Below are positions 46,421 through 59,572 of a DNA stretch of 64,000 nt, piece after piece. The translations under genes were made by a program, and so were the position numbers. Numbering within the stretch: the first letter of the stretch is position 1; each line of letters starts with the position of its first letter. This stretch comes from Armillaria gallica (lineage: Eukaryota; Basidiomycota; Agaricomycetes; Agaricales; Physalacriaceae): NCBI GenBank assembly GCA_037576215.1, contig JBANDB010000007.1, positions 5,735,001-5,799,000 on the forward strand, read 5' to 3'. The notes under the pieces are model-generated. The model saw only the letters and a program-made list of their open reading frames with translations. It did not search any database and was not told where the DNA came from.

Positions 46421-49019
46421 GTTCCTGGCATTGTCATATGTCATCCGTCTTCGTTCAGCGAGGGCGTTCAGATCGTCACAGACCTACCGCGACGGCCACA
46501 AGATCCCATGAATGAGGCGTACCGAAACCGAGCGCGGGAAGACGTGCTGACTCGATGGGGCTCTAGGGATAGCCTCCAAGGTTTGTGAAGAGTTGGGCAA
46601 TGTGGGTGTATGCCTGACCAGAGACTCTGGAAAACCACACGATGAGATACCTCGGGAACCGGAGTAGACACCGGCAACGATGAATTGGAAGGAAGCTGCG
46701 GAAGAGGAGGATTCGTGAAGCTAGGGTGTAATCTGGCGTTGAGCGCGCACTAATGGTACGCTATATCGATACTTTGCAGGATCATCTCAATCAGCTCTAC
46801 AGGTAGCACCGTCCACCATGGTCGATATTTTGGAGTTTGAGTAACCCCGTTCACCTGACGACTTTTATGGCGACTATATCAATACTTTATCTCTCCCATC
46901 GCATCTCCGTGTGTCGAACCTTGACCGAAGACCTGGATGCTCTGGCTTGGTGGCGATTTCAGCATCTCGGACAAGCAGCAAACACATCTACCAGGAAATG
47001 GATACCAGGGTACGGAGAAGAAAAAAATGACTCTCGGAGGTATGCCACTTCTACGTCTTCGTATTGTGACTATGTTATAATAAATTGCTCCTTCAGAGTG
47101 ATATATTGTAGCTGAGTTCATACCCTGGTGGATTGTCTCTGTCCGGTGACAATTACAACGCGGGACAGAACGTAGGTCTTCCGTTACCTTGTATTCAAGT
47201 CTTTTCCCGAACACGACGACACTCGTCCGCTGCATATGTGGTCTGATTATCCCAATGTCAACCCGTCTCTTCCCCTCTCATAGTCCAGGGATCTGTATAG
47301 ATGAGTGTTAAGTCCATCGAAGATGGCTTATTGGAAGAGCATGGTATCGGGTTGCGTACCCAACGGCAGAGTATATTCTCCAATTCTAATGGACCCATAG
47401 GTATCGTAAGCCATGTCCTACAGATTCAGAACATTGTCTAACTGCTCGTACAGCGCCGTGACCAAATCAACCGACTCCAAGCCTTCATTAGAGCTGTCGC
47501 TATACTTGGAAAGGATGGCTTAAACCGAGTGTTGAGAGGGTGGTCAGTGAACTGTGACTCAAAGAATTTGTGGTGGCTTTCGGCGTCGAGGAGAGATGTG
47601 ATTGTACGGTAGTTCTCGGCAGCTCCTTGTATAACGACAACTGAAACTCTTTTTCCATCGAAATCCTTCTTGCTTTGACATCATATGATGCAACGACTCC
47701 CTGTCAAACGCCTAGAAAGTATCATCGTCGAGAGCTGGTATCTCTTGCTGGACAGGTGAGACCATGTTCATTGAATGAAGACATTTCCCCTTGTTTGTCG
47801 ATTCTGACTGTGCGCATATCACCACATCTCATTCATCAACATGTCATGCTCATATATCGACCACTATCTCCGATTTATTTTCCCGGAAAAGGAACAGCAC
47901 TGTCTATTTCGCGTGGATGACTCCAAGCAGTCCATTCCAATCATATCCTCCCGCTGCCGCTCCATGACTGCAATGATATCTCACCAAATTCGCCCCAATC
48001 TCAGCGAGCCTCTCCTGTTCCCCATGCCCGTAGGGTGTCGTTCATCTTCGAGGGCCTATCGGTGCAAGCTAGAATAATCCAGCTCCGGAGTAGGCTGCCA
48101 CCTAGCGTCAACGAGACGGAGACCATCCTTGTCTTTCAACGAAGCAGTCCTACGAAGATGATGTTTTGATTAATTTCATGTTACTCGTTGTGCGCAAGCT
48201 CACCATTGAAGGGGCCAACTATGCTTTCGTGTTTATCGACGAGTGGGGATGTCCCATCCTTGAGACCTCATAACGGATGCCATCGTTGACTCGGAAGCAG
48301 AATTCAGCATCGTGTATATCCGGCCTCCACCAAACACTAAGGAGGAAGGCTACTTGAAAAGGCCATCCAAATCAAAGCCGGAAGTCAACGTCGAGAGCCA
48401 CGAGGAGCTCAGTCTATGGTGACACATTCTAGGTAGTTGGATTACAAGCTGAACCTCCTGGGTTATTGGGTGATGACTGTAGAAGAGGGATTTGCGCAGT
48501 CTATTTTAATACATACTCACGTTTATCTGCGAAGGAGTGTATGTGAGCACTGGTATATTGCGGCATGTATGCGTAGTATGAGAACACCACGCAATCGCTA
48601 GAATGCACATGCATAACACAAGGAGGTACGAAGGACGATTGGGACACAAAAACGTGGTGGTGTGAGAGTGGAGAAGAGCTTAAGGAGGGTACGTTGGCCA
48701 GAATCCAAAGCCTGCAAGAGCAGAAGATGTCGGTGTACTTGTATGGCTAATGGTACTAGAATCTGTGAGCCTTGACTCGATACTGTGTGATCATGCAAAC
48801 TAGCTGTTTCTTCTCCATTGAATGCTGTCTTCAACTTCGAACGCATATGGTTCTTACGCTCTTTTATAAATATGATAGGGATTAACAATGGGATTCCATA
48901 ATGCATAACATCGTTACTGATTAATAGTACATTTTTTGATGGTCCGACAGACTTACTTGCCTTCTACTGCTGTTAGTACTGCCGAGTCGATTCTCAATGT
49001 GTATCGTTTGCTACATCTT
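46421..49019. other. No gene recognised
   Basis: Several short frames (near 46837, 47675-48077 and 48180-48260) may be remnants of one of the local families, but I cannot align them. No RNA gene seen. Confidence 0.3.
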
Positions 49020-51712
49020 ACCAAAATTCAAGAACTCCTGGAATTTTGGATGTGCTTCAATCTATCCCCAATGAGCCCGGGAGGTCAACCATAGTGATAA
49101 ACTTCAACGTACGCGTGAATATTCCAATGGGTTGGGTACTCCATCACTATGGCATTGTTAAAGCGGGAATCTAAAGTATCAAAAGGAAACCGACTCACCT
49201 AGATGAACCAGGAGAATATATATCAAGCAGCCACAGCAGCTGGTTTACTTCCATGTACACCCATTTATCATACTGTGGTGGAGATAAGTCGTCGACATTG
49301 GTATGTCGAGACCCTAACCACTCTGTCAATTCTTTGATCACAACGATGGCCAGGACACATTTGAGAAAGGTCCATTGGCAGAATGTCTCTCCTGATGCCC
49401 ATCGTATTAATACCAAAACACACCCATGCCAAGGCGCAAGGTAATGGCTTGCCGTGCCTGGGGGATAGTCTTGCACCCACGCATAGAGGATGCGCTCACG
49501 GTGTCCGTTAATGAGAAGCCGCATCATATCAACAAGTGTGTCGAAATCCTGCTCAAGTGATTTGTCCATCATATAATGCAAATGCTCTAGCATCCTCGTG
49601 TCACTGTCACTGTCTGCCTCTGGATTGACAGTTAGCTCCATCTGTTCTGATACGTTTTGAATCCATTGAGATTGGCGTGGGTTAAAAATCAACGTTATCC
49701 CGCATGCCAATGCTTCAGTATTGACACTGTCAGAAGCCTGGCCATAGCTCTGGGAGCGAAGCAAGGAGAGACGGATAGTGTAGGTTTCTAGAATCTTGTC
49801 TAGCATTGCCGGAGAAGGATGGATGACGAGAGTAATGCCATTCATAATGGCGAGAGCAGTTCCAATTACCTCCATTAGATCTGAGGCAGGCGATGAGTCA
49901 AGCAATCTCTGATGTATCTGAGGGATAAGTGAAAGCATGATGCCAAGGTGGGTAGCAGTGCGGATAGTACTAGAGGTTTGAGTCCGATCATACCCCCAGC
50001 AACCCAATAATTTGTTGCAAATGTGCCCCCTCATCTCATCTGTGGGGTTGTCGATAGTGGTGGGGTCCTCGCGTTCACTTGTAGTTGAGGGACTCGCAAG
50101 GAGTTTCATAAGCTCAAGCTCTAGTGCCAGAGCACTACGGCCAAGGGGTGGGGAGGAGATGGTGATGTCGAATAGCATCTTCCACACCTCTGGGTGTAAC
50201 ATGAGGGAAGAGCGTCGCGGGCCTTGAAGAATTCCGAGAAAAGAAGTTAATGCTCTCTCGGTAGTGATCACGGACAGCGCTATTGTTAGCTGCTCATTGA
50301 AGGATTTATCCGTCGGATCACCGCTAAGAACCCACAACGCTCTACTGTAGAACTCCAGTTCTACCAGTTCACTTTCAGTGTCATGAGATGACCAAAGTGC
50401 TTTTGTGGACTCTATCTGCTGGCGCAGAGACATCACAGATGCGGATACATATCTATCCGGAAGACATTTCACAGTGTCGAGTGTCATTCCAGAAATGGCT
50501 TGCAGCACACTTTGGTGCACCGATGCGTTAGAGGTGGAGGAATGCAGCCATAGTAGCGATTGCGCATCTGTCATCGTGGCATATTGCTGAATGTGATTGT
50601 CCTCAATTTCTTTCAGAGTGGGAAACTTTTGGCGGAAAGGGATTGAATTCTCCTGCCCTTCCTGCTTCCATGCTTCCAGCATTTGCCGGTGTCTGGTTAG
50701 GTAATAACAGCGTGCGCGGCCAAACATGTGGGTATACAGATAGTGTCGCACGAAGACAATACAGTATCAGATAGATGGAATAAGATAGCTGTTGCCGTAT
50801 CGACGCAGATGTTGGATGTATTGATACAGATGGTGGACGTAAATTGTTAACGGGACCTTGTACAGACAGTAGGGATACACGAGGGGGAGGATTAGGGCTA
50901 TAACATAGGCCATGAATGTGGCTGCACCAATAATAGATACTAGCCAGGCCACTTTCATGCCCAAAGAGAAAAGGAAGATAGCAAGGCCAGCGAAAAAGAA
51001 CGCCAGCGACACATGAAGGAGAACTGGAAGCAAGCTGATGATCATTGGTACTTGCCACATCTGTAGTCCAGCATATCGCAAGTGTCGGATTCTGGCACGA
51101 TCGCGTGCTGAGCTGTCGGAGACAATGGCAACATATTGGTGCAGCCATTGTTTGACCAAAACGGCGACTAGGGCAGTGATGAGACTGAACATCAAGCTCA
51201 CGAACCACAAGCTGTTCATCCACTCATTGGAATGGCTGGGAGAAAAGAAGGCAGTAGGGGAGGAAGGAATGGAGATTTGGGAACCGTTCGAAGCAGTAGC
51301 CTTGAGGATTTCGAAGAGAAGGCGCATGGATGCCTCGTTGTAATCTGGCTGCATGTTTTGTGACGTTTGGACCACGAATGTTGTTAGTATCGCAGAGAAA
51401 AGACCAGCCTATGATGATATTAGACTTTTTGGAGACCAATTTTGAAAAGGAACCTGGGACGCACAAAAACAAGTAGGACATTGATGGTATCCCGCCACTC
51501 TGCCAACATATTGGCATCAAAATCGGCCGCTTCTTCAAGGTAGATAGGCCATATTTGTGCATTGGCGGACATTTCTTGGCCGTGAGGATCGGGAGGGTAG
51601 TGGGCCTTATAGTCGCGCGGAGTAACACCTGAAGTGATTTGAATACCACAGCAGAAAAGTCGAAGTAACCGAACGCACCGACTCCCCCAAAATAGCATCC
51701 ATTAATTGCCAT
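49020..51712 (-). pseudogene. DUF6535 membrane protein, broken copy
   Basis: Paralogue of the gene at 24330-27436. Conserved parts: PRDYKAHYPPDP, IWPIYLEEAADFD, MLAEWRDTINVLLVF, the membrane segments (FAGLAIFLFSLGMKVAWLV) and the long C-terminal region (50751-49195). Three defects: the N-terminal exon is lost, since homology stops near 51700; about 12 extra bases near 50760-50770 bring an in-frame TGA after YLIPSI; and the last exon ends early (AHPKFQEFLNFG, then TAG near 49005). Splice sites at the other junctions remain, so decay is recent. Confidence 0.85.
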
Positions 51713-52253
51713 TTAATCTATTAGTGACGGTAGTGCCTGTATGGCCATAATGTATTAATCCCTTCTCCTTAGACTTAAGCATAATCTATTAAGCCTTTGC
51801 TGCTACAGTGGGATTTTGCAGGGGATATAAGGCTAGGGGCAGATGGCTACCAGCCTTTAATTGTTCCCTCGAGGGTGAGCCCATTGCAGGCGATGATGAG
51901 CTCACCGTAAATGATGATGAAGATGGCAGGTTGCGGGGCTACACGCACCATACTACCCACTGTGGAAATAGGATCAAATCTCTCATGTTTTTCGTGTCAG
52001 CCGCATTCTTTCTTTGATGTGGATCTTGATGTTGATGCCCATCCCATCAACGTTTGGTGTATGGCTTCTATTTCTGTCCCTCCCGTCGAACTTGTTTGCC
52101 CTCTCTTGTGTCTTCTATTTCCGTCCTTTCACTTCCTGATGGTTCACCTCCCTCTTCTGGATCCATATGTCAGAGTATGTCTCATTCCATGTTTTTTGAA
52201 CATACAAAGAAATTTGATCTAAATACTTACTACACGCGTATGCAACACTGAAT
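51713..52253. other. No gene recognised; 3' flank of the KDZ gene
   Basis: The homology of the DUF6535 copy ends near 51700, which could mark the border of an inserted element such as the KDZ transposon. I could not identify terminal repeats by eye. Confidence 0.3.
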
Positions 52254-55200
52254 TTATGTTGCTCCATAAACATAGCCAGCATCACCAGGCCTTGCCCGAC
52301 GAGGACGTCCCCGATTTGACTTCGGCACGACACCCGTTTCAATCCAGGAAGGAACCAGCGCCCACATATCTATACAGTGCTGACGCATACGCATGCGCAT
52401 ATCTGCCTGACGCAGAGCGTATGCAACTTCGCCTATGGAGATATCTCCTCGTTCCACCCGTGACATCCAAGTTCTTGCTTCATATGCAAAGAACGCCTTC
52501 ACACGTTTCATTTCTTCTTCCACCAAAATAACTTCCTCGCGCCAGTGATGGGCACGTGCGCGGGTTTTGCACCATTCGATCCTTAAGGCTACAACAATAT
52601 ATTTTAGATCAGAAAACATAACAGCAAGGAGAGACATACCTTCTGCCGTCTCTTCCGCATCTGTATCATGATGATGAACACGCCATATCCAACTCATTGC
52701 ATGCCGACCTTCTGTCTCCCCCGGCATAGTTTCATCCAATGGGCGAACATCTGCCACGTTCAGAACCCGCAGTTGTCGATCCCATCCAACTTTCACGTTG
52801 CCTAAAGCCGCGGCCAAAACCTCCAGATCCGCCCAAAGCTTGTGATACCTTGCAGTGGCCTCATCAATGTTCTTGATCACGCTTGAGATGGTGGATCTCG
52901 CCCATGTGCTCATGAGCTGGCCGGTCACATTCTGGTCCTTGAACTTGTAAATGTGGGAGCGGAATATCAATTGGCGGTGCAATGTCGTTAGACATTCATA
53001 GGACTCTGCCTCATGCAGCCAAAACTCGAAATCCATTAGTTTCTTGTTCTGATGGAAATGACCTATCACGGAGCTGGGGAGAAAGAGGGGAAGATCAACA
53101 GCGTCAAGGGCTTCTTTGATGGAGACCTTAACTCGACGTCCCCGCCGGCGACCCTTCTTCTTTCCATATTTTGTGGTGGCCGCCTCATCAGCAGCAGCGC
53201 AAGCAGCCTCAGCCTCAGCTTTGGCAACGAGCTGAGCCCTATTCCATTCCGCACGAAGGGCAGTTACACGCAGCATGTATACCTGCTGGATATCAAACCA
53301 GACATCGAGCCATCGTCGCAACCGATTTAGACCTTCTGTAACCTTCGTGCGTTCTCTGTCCATGGAGTGAGGTCCCAGAGCGGTGTGAGCTAATTTGAGA
53401 CAACGTCTACCAATTTGGTCATTAAGAGTGAAGAATCCGATTATACAATGAAAAACTCACTGATCCGACTCCAGTTCAACACCTTGCAATATCATACTAC
53501 TGGGGCCAACTTCATGTCGCACCAGAAAAATATCATCATCCCTATCATGCTGTAGCTCTGCATGCACCGTCTCTGTATCTACTATCTCTTCGAGTCTGCC
53601 TGTTGCCGCCGTTTCATTTTGCTCAGCTTCGCGTGCAATGATCTTCGACAGCTCCGCTGCTTCTTCTTCTGCCAGTGTCAAGCGAACCTTCGTGGTGGTT
53701 AATTCTAGCAGGCAATGTCAAATATGAGATATACAGCAATAAATTTGGATGTTTATGAGCAACTGTAGTGTCGAAAGGGTTGACTGCATTCACTGGGTCT
53801 TTTTCCCATCCTTCCACAGCCTCAGTCCACAAGCGAACATCCTTGGGTGGAAGAGACGCCGTGAATTCGACATACACTGAGCCATAGAAAGATCGTGCGG
53901 GAATCGCTTCCTTGATCCCATTCAGGAGTGTCAAAACTGAAACGCAATGAATCAGACACTTCAATTGAACATGGCACGCTTCTTACACATCAAGGCTGAC
54001 TTCCTGTAATTATAGTCGCCGATATAATCATCAAGGGTGTCCAGGTAACCACCCGGTCCCATCACTTTCAAACTCGGGGCCAGCTGATTGAGACGACTCC
54101 AACCGCGCTCGGGGGCTTCTCCATCTGTCTGCCCGACATATGGTGTCTTGTAAAAGGAGTACTTTATATGACAACTCGGAATATGTGCCGGTAGATGGAA
54201 CTTTGGAATAAGATAGACGAAGTCGCCAGAGTCCTGAGGAGGCTTCATGGAAGTAGGATATATTGCGATGCATTCCCATAATTTCTTCGACCATTGACAA
54301 TTAATATCGTAAGATACCATGACACGTGGGGGCGCTGACTGCTGCATTCAAGAGCAAAAAATATAATCCATTCGTACTTGTCTGCAAAGGGAATAAGTAA
54401 GGCTAGCCACCAGAAGTACAGTGACTTACTCTTCACCATGATCGAGGATTGTCACCGCCGCTGGACCCTTCGAATCATGACGAGCACAGTCAACCGTAGC
54501 CACACCGCTGGTTGCCAACCCTGCCCTGTGTTTGCTAGTCGCCAGCTTCACCGCCTGATGATCTCGGCAATCACTAGGGTCAAACAGGATATGTTTGCCA
54601 TATTCGGCGACATGCTTCCTAAACTCCTCCTGGGCCACCATGAAACCTGCTCCATTGATCAAGCTGGGATCACGACTGGCGTTGGATACTACAAAGCGGA
54701 CCAATCGAAAGTTAGCATCGATAGCAACATATAGTGTATATTTCCATCTTGAGAGTATCATAAGCTTGTTAGAAAGAAGCCTGCGTACAAAGAAACAGAC
54801 ATACGGATCTTGTTGATCGGTCTCCCATCCCTCATCCAAATTGATGCCAGGCCATGGGCATGCAGGGCATTTGACAGCCAATGACCCGACTGGAACAGGT
54901 AGTTCGCCAGGAGGCATGTCTTTGAAATCCCGAGGTGATTTGTTTAATTTCCGCTTTAGAAGCTTGAGGTGCCGCCATTCACAGACCATCCTCATAAATG
55001 CTTGGAACCGATTCTAGTGCAATCATTTAGCTGACAGGTTACAAACTTCCGAACACCGTCGTACTTACTGGAGGTTGACGTGTACCAGTATTATCCGTCA
55101 GGCGTACCAACGTGTGATAAAATTCATATCCAGAAACCTTCGACATGAACGAGAGCAAATGAAAGACCTCTAATGTTCGAAATGTCGTAGCCATTTGGGG

Positions 55201-56100
55201 GTCAACAACTGTTGAAGGAAATAGGTGGGAACGGAGGAGCTGGTGCCATCGGCCCAGAGATTGGGTACAGTTGCAGTAGTCGACGTAAACAGTTTGAATC
55301 CCATTGAGATCGATTACCTGGAGCTGTCCTCGGCGGGGAGTCAGACAACAGCTGTCAGGATCATGTCCTAGGGAAAAGATCATACCCAGTTCACCTAGGG
55401 TGGTGCGCTTGAAGAAAGTCCCAGTCCATTCCTAAATGTGATGAGAACGAGCACTTGATACGGACGGAAACACCATACCTGGATATGATGAAAGGGATTT
55501 GCGTAATGTCGCTGCACTGTACACTCCGAACAGAACAAAAAACGCTCATTACATGAGCTGCATCGATACAACGTCACACCATCTTCTGATGTGGACGCTT
55601 GACATCCTGCGCATTGAGTGGCAAACTGGTCCGCCGATTCATGTCTGAAAAGCTCCAAGAAATCCCAGATCTGCGGGAGCCAGTCCCGAAGATGGGGATC
55701 ATCCTGATCAAGTTATTCTTGAGTGGAATGAAAAAGCAAACAGCCGACTTGCCTGTTGAATAGCTGCATCCTCTGTTGATCCCTGGGGATCCATAGCAGC
55801 ATGAGGATTGTCCTCGTATTCAGAGTCTGAATCATTGTTTTCTTCGTCCAGTGTGGGACCGTCTAGCCAGGACAGATCGTCTGCATCCAGGATGGGATCA
55901 CGAAACGTACTCTTGGGTTTGACAGGGCTGGGAGGGGCATCGTGATAGCTTGTGGTGGATCGTAAATGAGAACCACTGTTCACATTAAAGTCAGTATGTC
56001 GCATGCGTACTGGAGAGGGAGTGTCGGAACCACCATCGAGATCATTCTCATCGAAGACGGCATCGGCGACGATCTTGGTTTTTTTGAGGAGTCTTCGCAT
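52254..56100 (-). pseudogene. KDZ-superfamily transposase (one in-frame stop)
   Basis: Minus-strand multi-exon gene of roughly 1,000 codons. Exons I can place: 56100-55753, 55703-55479, 55431-55069, 55013-54805, 54747-54430, 54381 onward, then to TAA at 52254. Exon 2 is the CxC2-type cysteine cluster (CAGC, YRCSSC, LFCSEC). Next come LGHDPDSCCL, the YCNC and WPGINLDEGW stretches, AIDANFRLVRF and the hallmark SYDINCQWS, FHLPAHIPSCH and QTDGEAPERGWS. The C-terminal helices (RARAHHWREEVILVEEEMKRV) are typical. KDZ (Kyakuja-Dileera-Zisupton) enzymes are DDE-type DNA transposases expanded in mushrooms. Intron 1 has a GC donor (CAACAG|GCAAGT). Between MDYIFCS and MQQSAPPR lies TGA (54350-54348), so the copy is probably inactive unless that stop is spliced out. 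The junction near 53750 is unresolved. Confidence 0.88.
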
Positions 56101-56220
56101 CGTAGAGCACTGAAGTTGGTGGAGAGATTGCAATTATCGGTAATAGAGCTCGGGTACTAGCCAAACAAGAGCCTTTTTTGTATGATGGTAAATAGTCTAC
56201 AAATATGAATTTCTAGAATA

Positions 56221-57320
56221 TCATACCACATCATACCTGGTAGTGACACCGCCAACAGTCAGACTGGTAACCCGTGCCTCAGCTTCAACCTCATCGTACC
56301 CTGTAGCCTCGACCCACGCATCCACATCAAGTCTCTCCCATTCACAGGCATCATCTGCGTGTCCTGTAGGTAGCGCCGCACGCCAGTACAGGAGCCTAGT
56401 CTTCGCTCTGAGCCTAAGCTCAAATCCAACCTTCTTGCCCCTGGAGGTGTTCTTGGCACCAGTAGCCTCTGTTTCGTATCCGTCGTCGGCCCATCCTAGG
56501 TCAGAACTAGTGCGAGACGGGCTTGCACTCCGTGCATCGTATTGCGAGGAAGCCTCCGAGTTGCCTGACGATGAGCCTGTCTTGCTGGAAGAGTTATCCA
56601 TCTCAGGGGATGGTGTCTGGCAGTAGGATGCGGCAACGTCGTCCTTCGCTGTCTGACCACCATTCCAGTCAAGCCATTGTTCCAGGCGCTGTTGGGGAAT
56701 CCAGATACAAGCATCTACCAGAAGATATCCAATACATACCTTATAGCAGGCAAACACACTAGCCTTGAATTCACGTTCCCAAGGATTGGTCACCGTCTCT
56801 GGATGAACCCTGACCCACATGTCCAAAAACCACGTCCAAAAGTTCGTGCTCTCTTCCCGCTCGATGGCATGTATGTAGATGTCCAGGTGCTCTCTAAGGG
56901 TCCTCTCCATCCGTGCGTCAATGAGTGTTTTGGGTATACGTGTCTGCAAATCCAAGAAGGTTAACACGAGAATCCAAAAATGAGCCACCTACTGGTCGTG
57001 GAGGTAAACCCCAACAGTTAGCATCCTCATCGTGTGACATAGTATAGTCCGAGGAAACAACGAAGTGAACGTCAGAGTGATGTGGAGCTTCAGAGTCCCC
57101 CTTGTCCGTAAATGGTTTGATGCGTGGGCGAGCAGTCCAAGAAGCGTCGTGAAGAAGTGGTAGCCAGGCACATGGTGTAGTGTCTTCAAGGTCATGTCCG
57201 CGAGATGAGATTACAGGTGGGATGCGGTAGAGACAAGGAAGGTAACTTGTCGGTCTGTCGTCTTCGAGGTTGTCATGGAGGGAGAAAAGAACAAACCGTC
57301 TTGAAATTCAAAGTCCGTCA
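56221..57320 (-). CDS. Unrecognised gene beside the KDZ transposase
   Basis: At least three exons read in frame: about 57300-56993 (RIPPVISSRGHDLEDTTPCA, HHSDVHFVVSSDYTM), then TRIPKTLIDARMERTLREHL to EFKASVFACYK (intron with GTATGT donor near 56740), then RLEQWLDWNGG to 56221 or beyond. The last part has a Ser-rich linker (MDNSSSKTGSSSGNSEASSQ) and a basic KNTSRGKKVGFELRLRAKTR stretch. I do not recognise a domain. Its strand is that of the transposase, about 120 bases upstream, so it could be a passenger gene of the element or an older host gene. The start codon is not resolved. Confidence 0.5.
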
Positions 57321-57383
57321 TATTCCAAGAATGGAAGGAACACGGCTGACACCGCGGATATAACGGAAAAGACTGTATTGAGG

Positions 57384-58229
57384 CTATACAGTCAAGTAGG
57401 CTAGTGTACCTTCATGGAATGCTGAACGTAGCTCATCGGCGCCCAAGAGGGCAGAGCATAATAAATCCTCCAACAAGTCCACCACTTCTTTGACAGCCAG
57501 GCAGACTGCTGTCACCTCCTTCCACAAATCCGTGCAGCCGACTTTTCGATAAATGTTAGTCGCAATGAGATTTATCCGGCCATGCAATTTGGTGAATGGT
57601 TGCAACACAGTCCTGATGGCAGCTCCCAGGTCAGCAGCACCGGGCCCAGTCGCCTCAGCATACACGATAGCTGCAATGGAAGCAGGGCTTTGCTTTTCCA
57701 AGCATTGAGCGAGCTTGTTTTGGATGCTATCAATCCCACGTCTCCAGTCCTCAGGGGTTGCGACTTTCGACATCCTGTAGAAATAGTGTTGAGGCAACAG
57801 AAGCTTGAACAAATGAATAAACGCACCAAGGTGCCTTTGGGGCACTGTGAGGACGGGGCTGTCAGGGTTGTGTGGAAACGACGTGACGGCGATCGCGCTC
57901 ATAGTTGCTGGAGCCTTTGCGATAGTTTCTCCGCACCTTGCGACACACATGTTCATGATTTCTGGAAGCAAAAGTATCCAGCAGGAATTGCAGAAGAATG
58001 AATCATTATACACACCGTTCGTAGTAGCCCTGCTGCACCTGAGCATGAGCGGCTGCCTTTTCATCTGGGGTATTGTATTTGTGAGGTTGTCCTCGCGAGT
58101 GACGACTCGGTTCATCGACTGCTGATTTTCAGTATGGATCATTCTGTGTCAGTAAGATATAAGTGATGTACCCATAGCTTGGGAAGGTTCAGAGGCACCT
58201 GCATCGGGGTCAGGTGAGGATGGAGACAT
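57384..58229 (-). CDS. Unrecognised gene, Ala-rich helical protein
   Basis: Possible start at 58229 (MSPSSPDPDAGASEPSQAM), an exon NTPDEKAAAHAQVQQGYYER, and a main exon ending near 57384: MSKVATPEDWRRGIDSIQNK, LAQCLEKQSPASIAAIVYAE, LQPFTKLHGRINLIATNIYR and LWKEVTAVCLAVKEVVDLLE, finishing FHEG before a GT. The main exon looks all-helical, like N-terminal domains of fungal NLR-type proteins, but no named motif is visible. Exon borders are approximate and the 3' end is unknown. Confidence 0.4.
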
Positions 58230-58802
58230 CTGTTGAATATGGTTGATGTCGATGGTAGAGTTGAAGGGGCTGAGGCAAGGTTGATGCCCAAAAAAGGCAG
58301 GAAATAACGTCAGTAGAACACCATCCTCTGCTGATAAAAAACATATAGGTGATGCCAGTCATACCTACAGGTCTATAAAGGCTTTCAGTGTGCTGGCCGA
58401 ATGTTCCTCATATCAGCGACACAGTTTGCAGAAGCAATGAGGGGGGAAAATACATTCACGTTGACCAAACTTGGATTGAGTGTGCTGTATTAGTGCGATA
58501 CCTATCAGTGATCATACTTACTTTGCCTGATGATTTTAAAATGATTAAAATTTAAATCAACATTTGAACGGGATTGAGGGCACTCACTGACATCCGAGAT
58601 TTATGGTAGGACCCAAGAGGTCATCTACAGCTGCCTACCAATGCCGATGCATGTTGATTGAGAAACAAGTGCATGGCGAGGTCATTGTCGCTCAGCTCTC
58701 GCTGGTCAGACCGGTCAGACCGGAGTCACTCAAACGGGAATCAGGGATTTTGTGCGCGATATCTATTCGAATTGATCCGGCCTAACTACTGTCATTTGTA
58801 TA

Positions 58803-59165
58803 TCAAAGAAATGAAATTATTAAGTGCCTACAAGTGAGCTTTATAAAAGACGCGGGGAGAGGTGGTACGTGAGTGAGGTAACTGAAGTTTGGCAACATAT
58901 TTGGTGACCGCATCGCCCTCCAGGGAGTGAGGTTTGGTGCATTTAGCCCAGCTTCTCTCAACTGCTTCATCATTGCGGCACCATGGTTCCATATTCGCCA
59001 ATCTCGTCCTATATATTGTCTCTGCATGAGCGAGGGGATGGAAAGCGCCCACCCCGGTTCTGATATTAAATCTGTGGTACGATCAGTCTAGATCAGCAAT
59101 GTTGAAATTGTATGACTCACCCTTGGGGGATCTGGGCATTCAGTTGGCGCCACCGAATCATTGCG
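58803..59165 (-). CDS. Small unrecognised gene or gene end
   Basis: Two exons join in frame across a GTGAGT...CAG intron (about 59127-59070): MIRWRQLNAQIPQG, then FNIRTGVGAFHPLAHAETIY, RTRLANMEPWCRNDEA and VTKYVAKLQLPHSRTTSPRV. The frame ends at a TAG just inside 58830. It may be the tail of a longer gene. No family recognised. Confidence 0.35.
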
Positions 59166-59572
59166 AGTGCGCTTGTGCTACGAAGCCAGGTTCAATTTCA
59201 GTCTCAGAGTGATGGACCAAAACTCACAGGAGATTCTTGTCTTTGTCGTTGTTGTTGATGTAGGCCATAGCGATACTGGCGTGATTAACGCAGTGACAGG
59301 GATCGAGATTCTCGGACAATGCCGAAGCCACTCGCAATTACTGTACAGTCACATTGTTTGCATCTGTTAGTAAAATCATCACACTTGTAAAAATTTAAGG
59401 GTATCATCACAGTATATTTTTGACCTATCTAAATCGACTACAACTAACTATAGAAAACATACATTTTTTTGAGTAATTTTTGAGATTTTAAAGAAGGAAA
59501 ATGAAAACACGCGACACAGAGCAACAGTAAAGATAACAGTAAGACAACAAGATGATACTAGGGGTAAACCTT

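Noticed and set aside
53052..53330. Plus-strand frame opposite the KDZ gene
   Set aside because: Shadow of the strongly coding minus strand.
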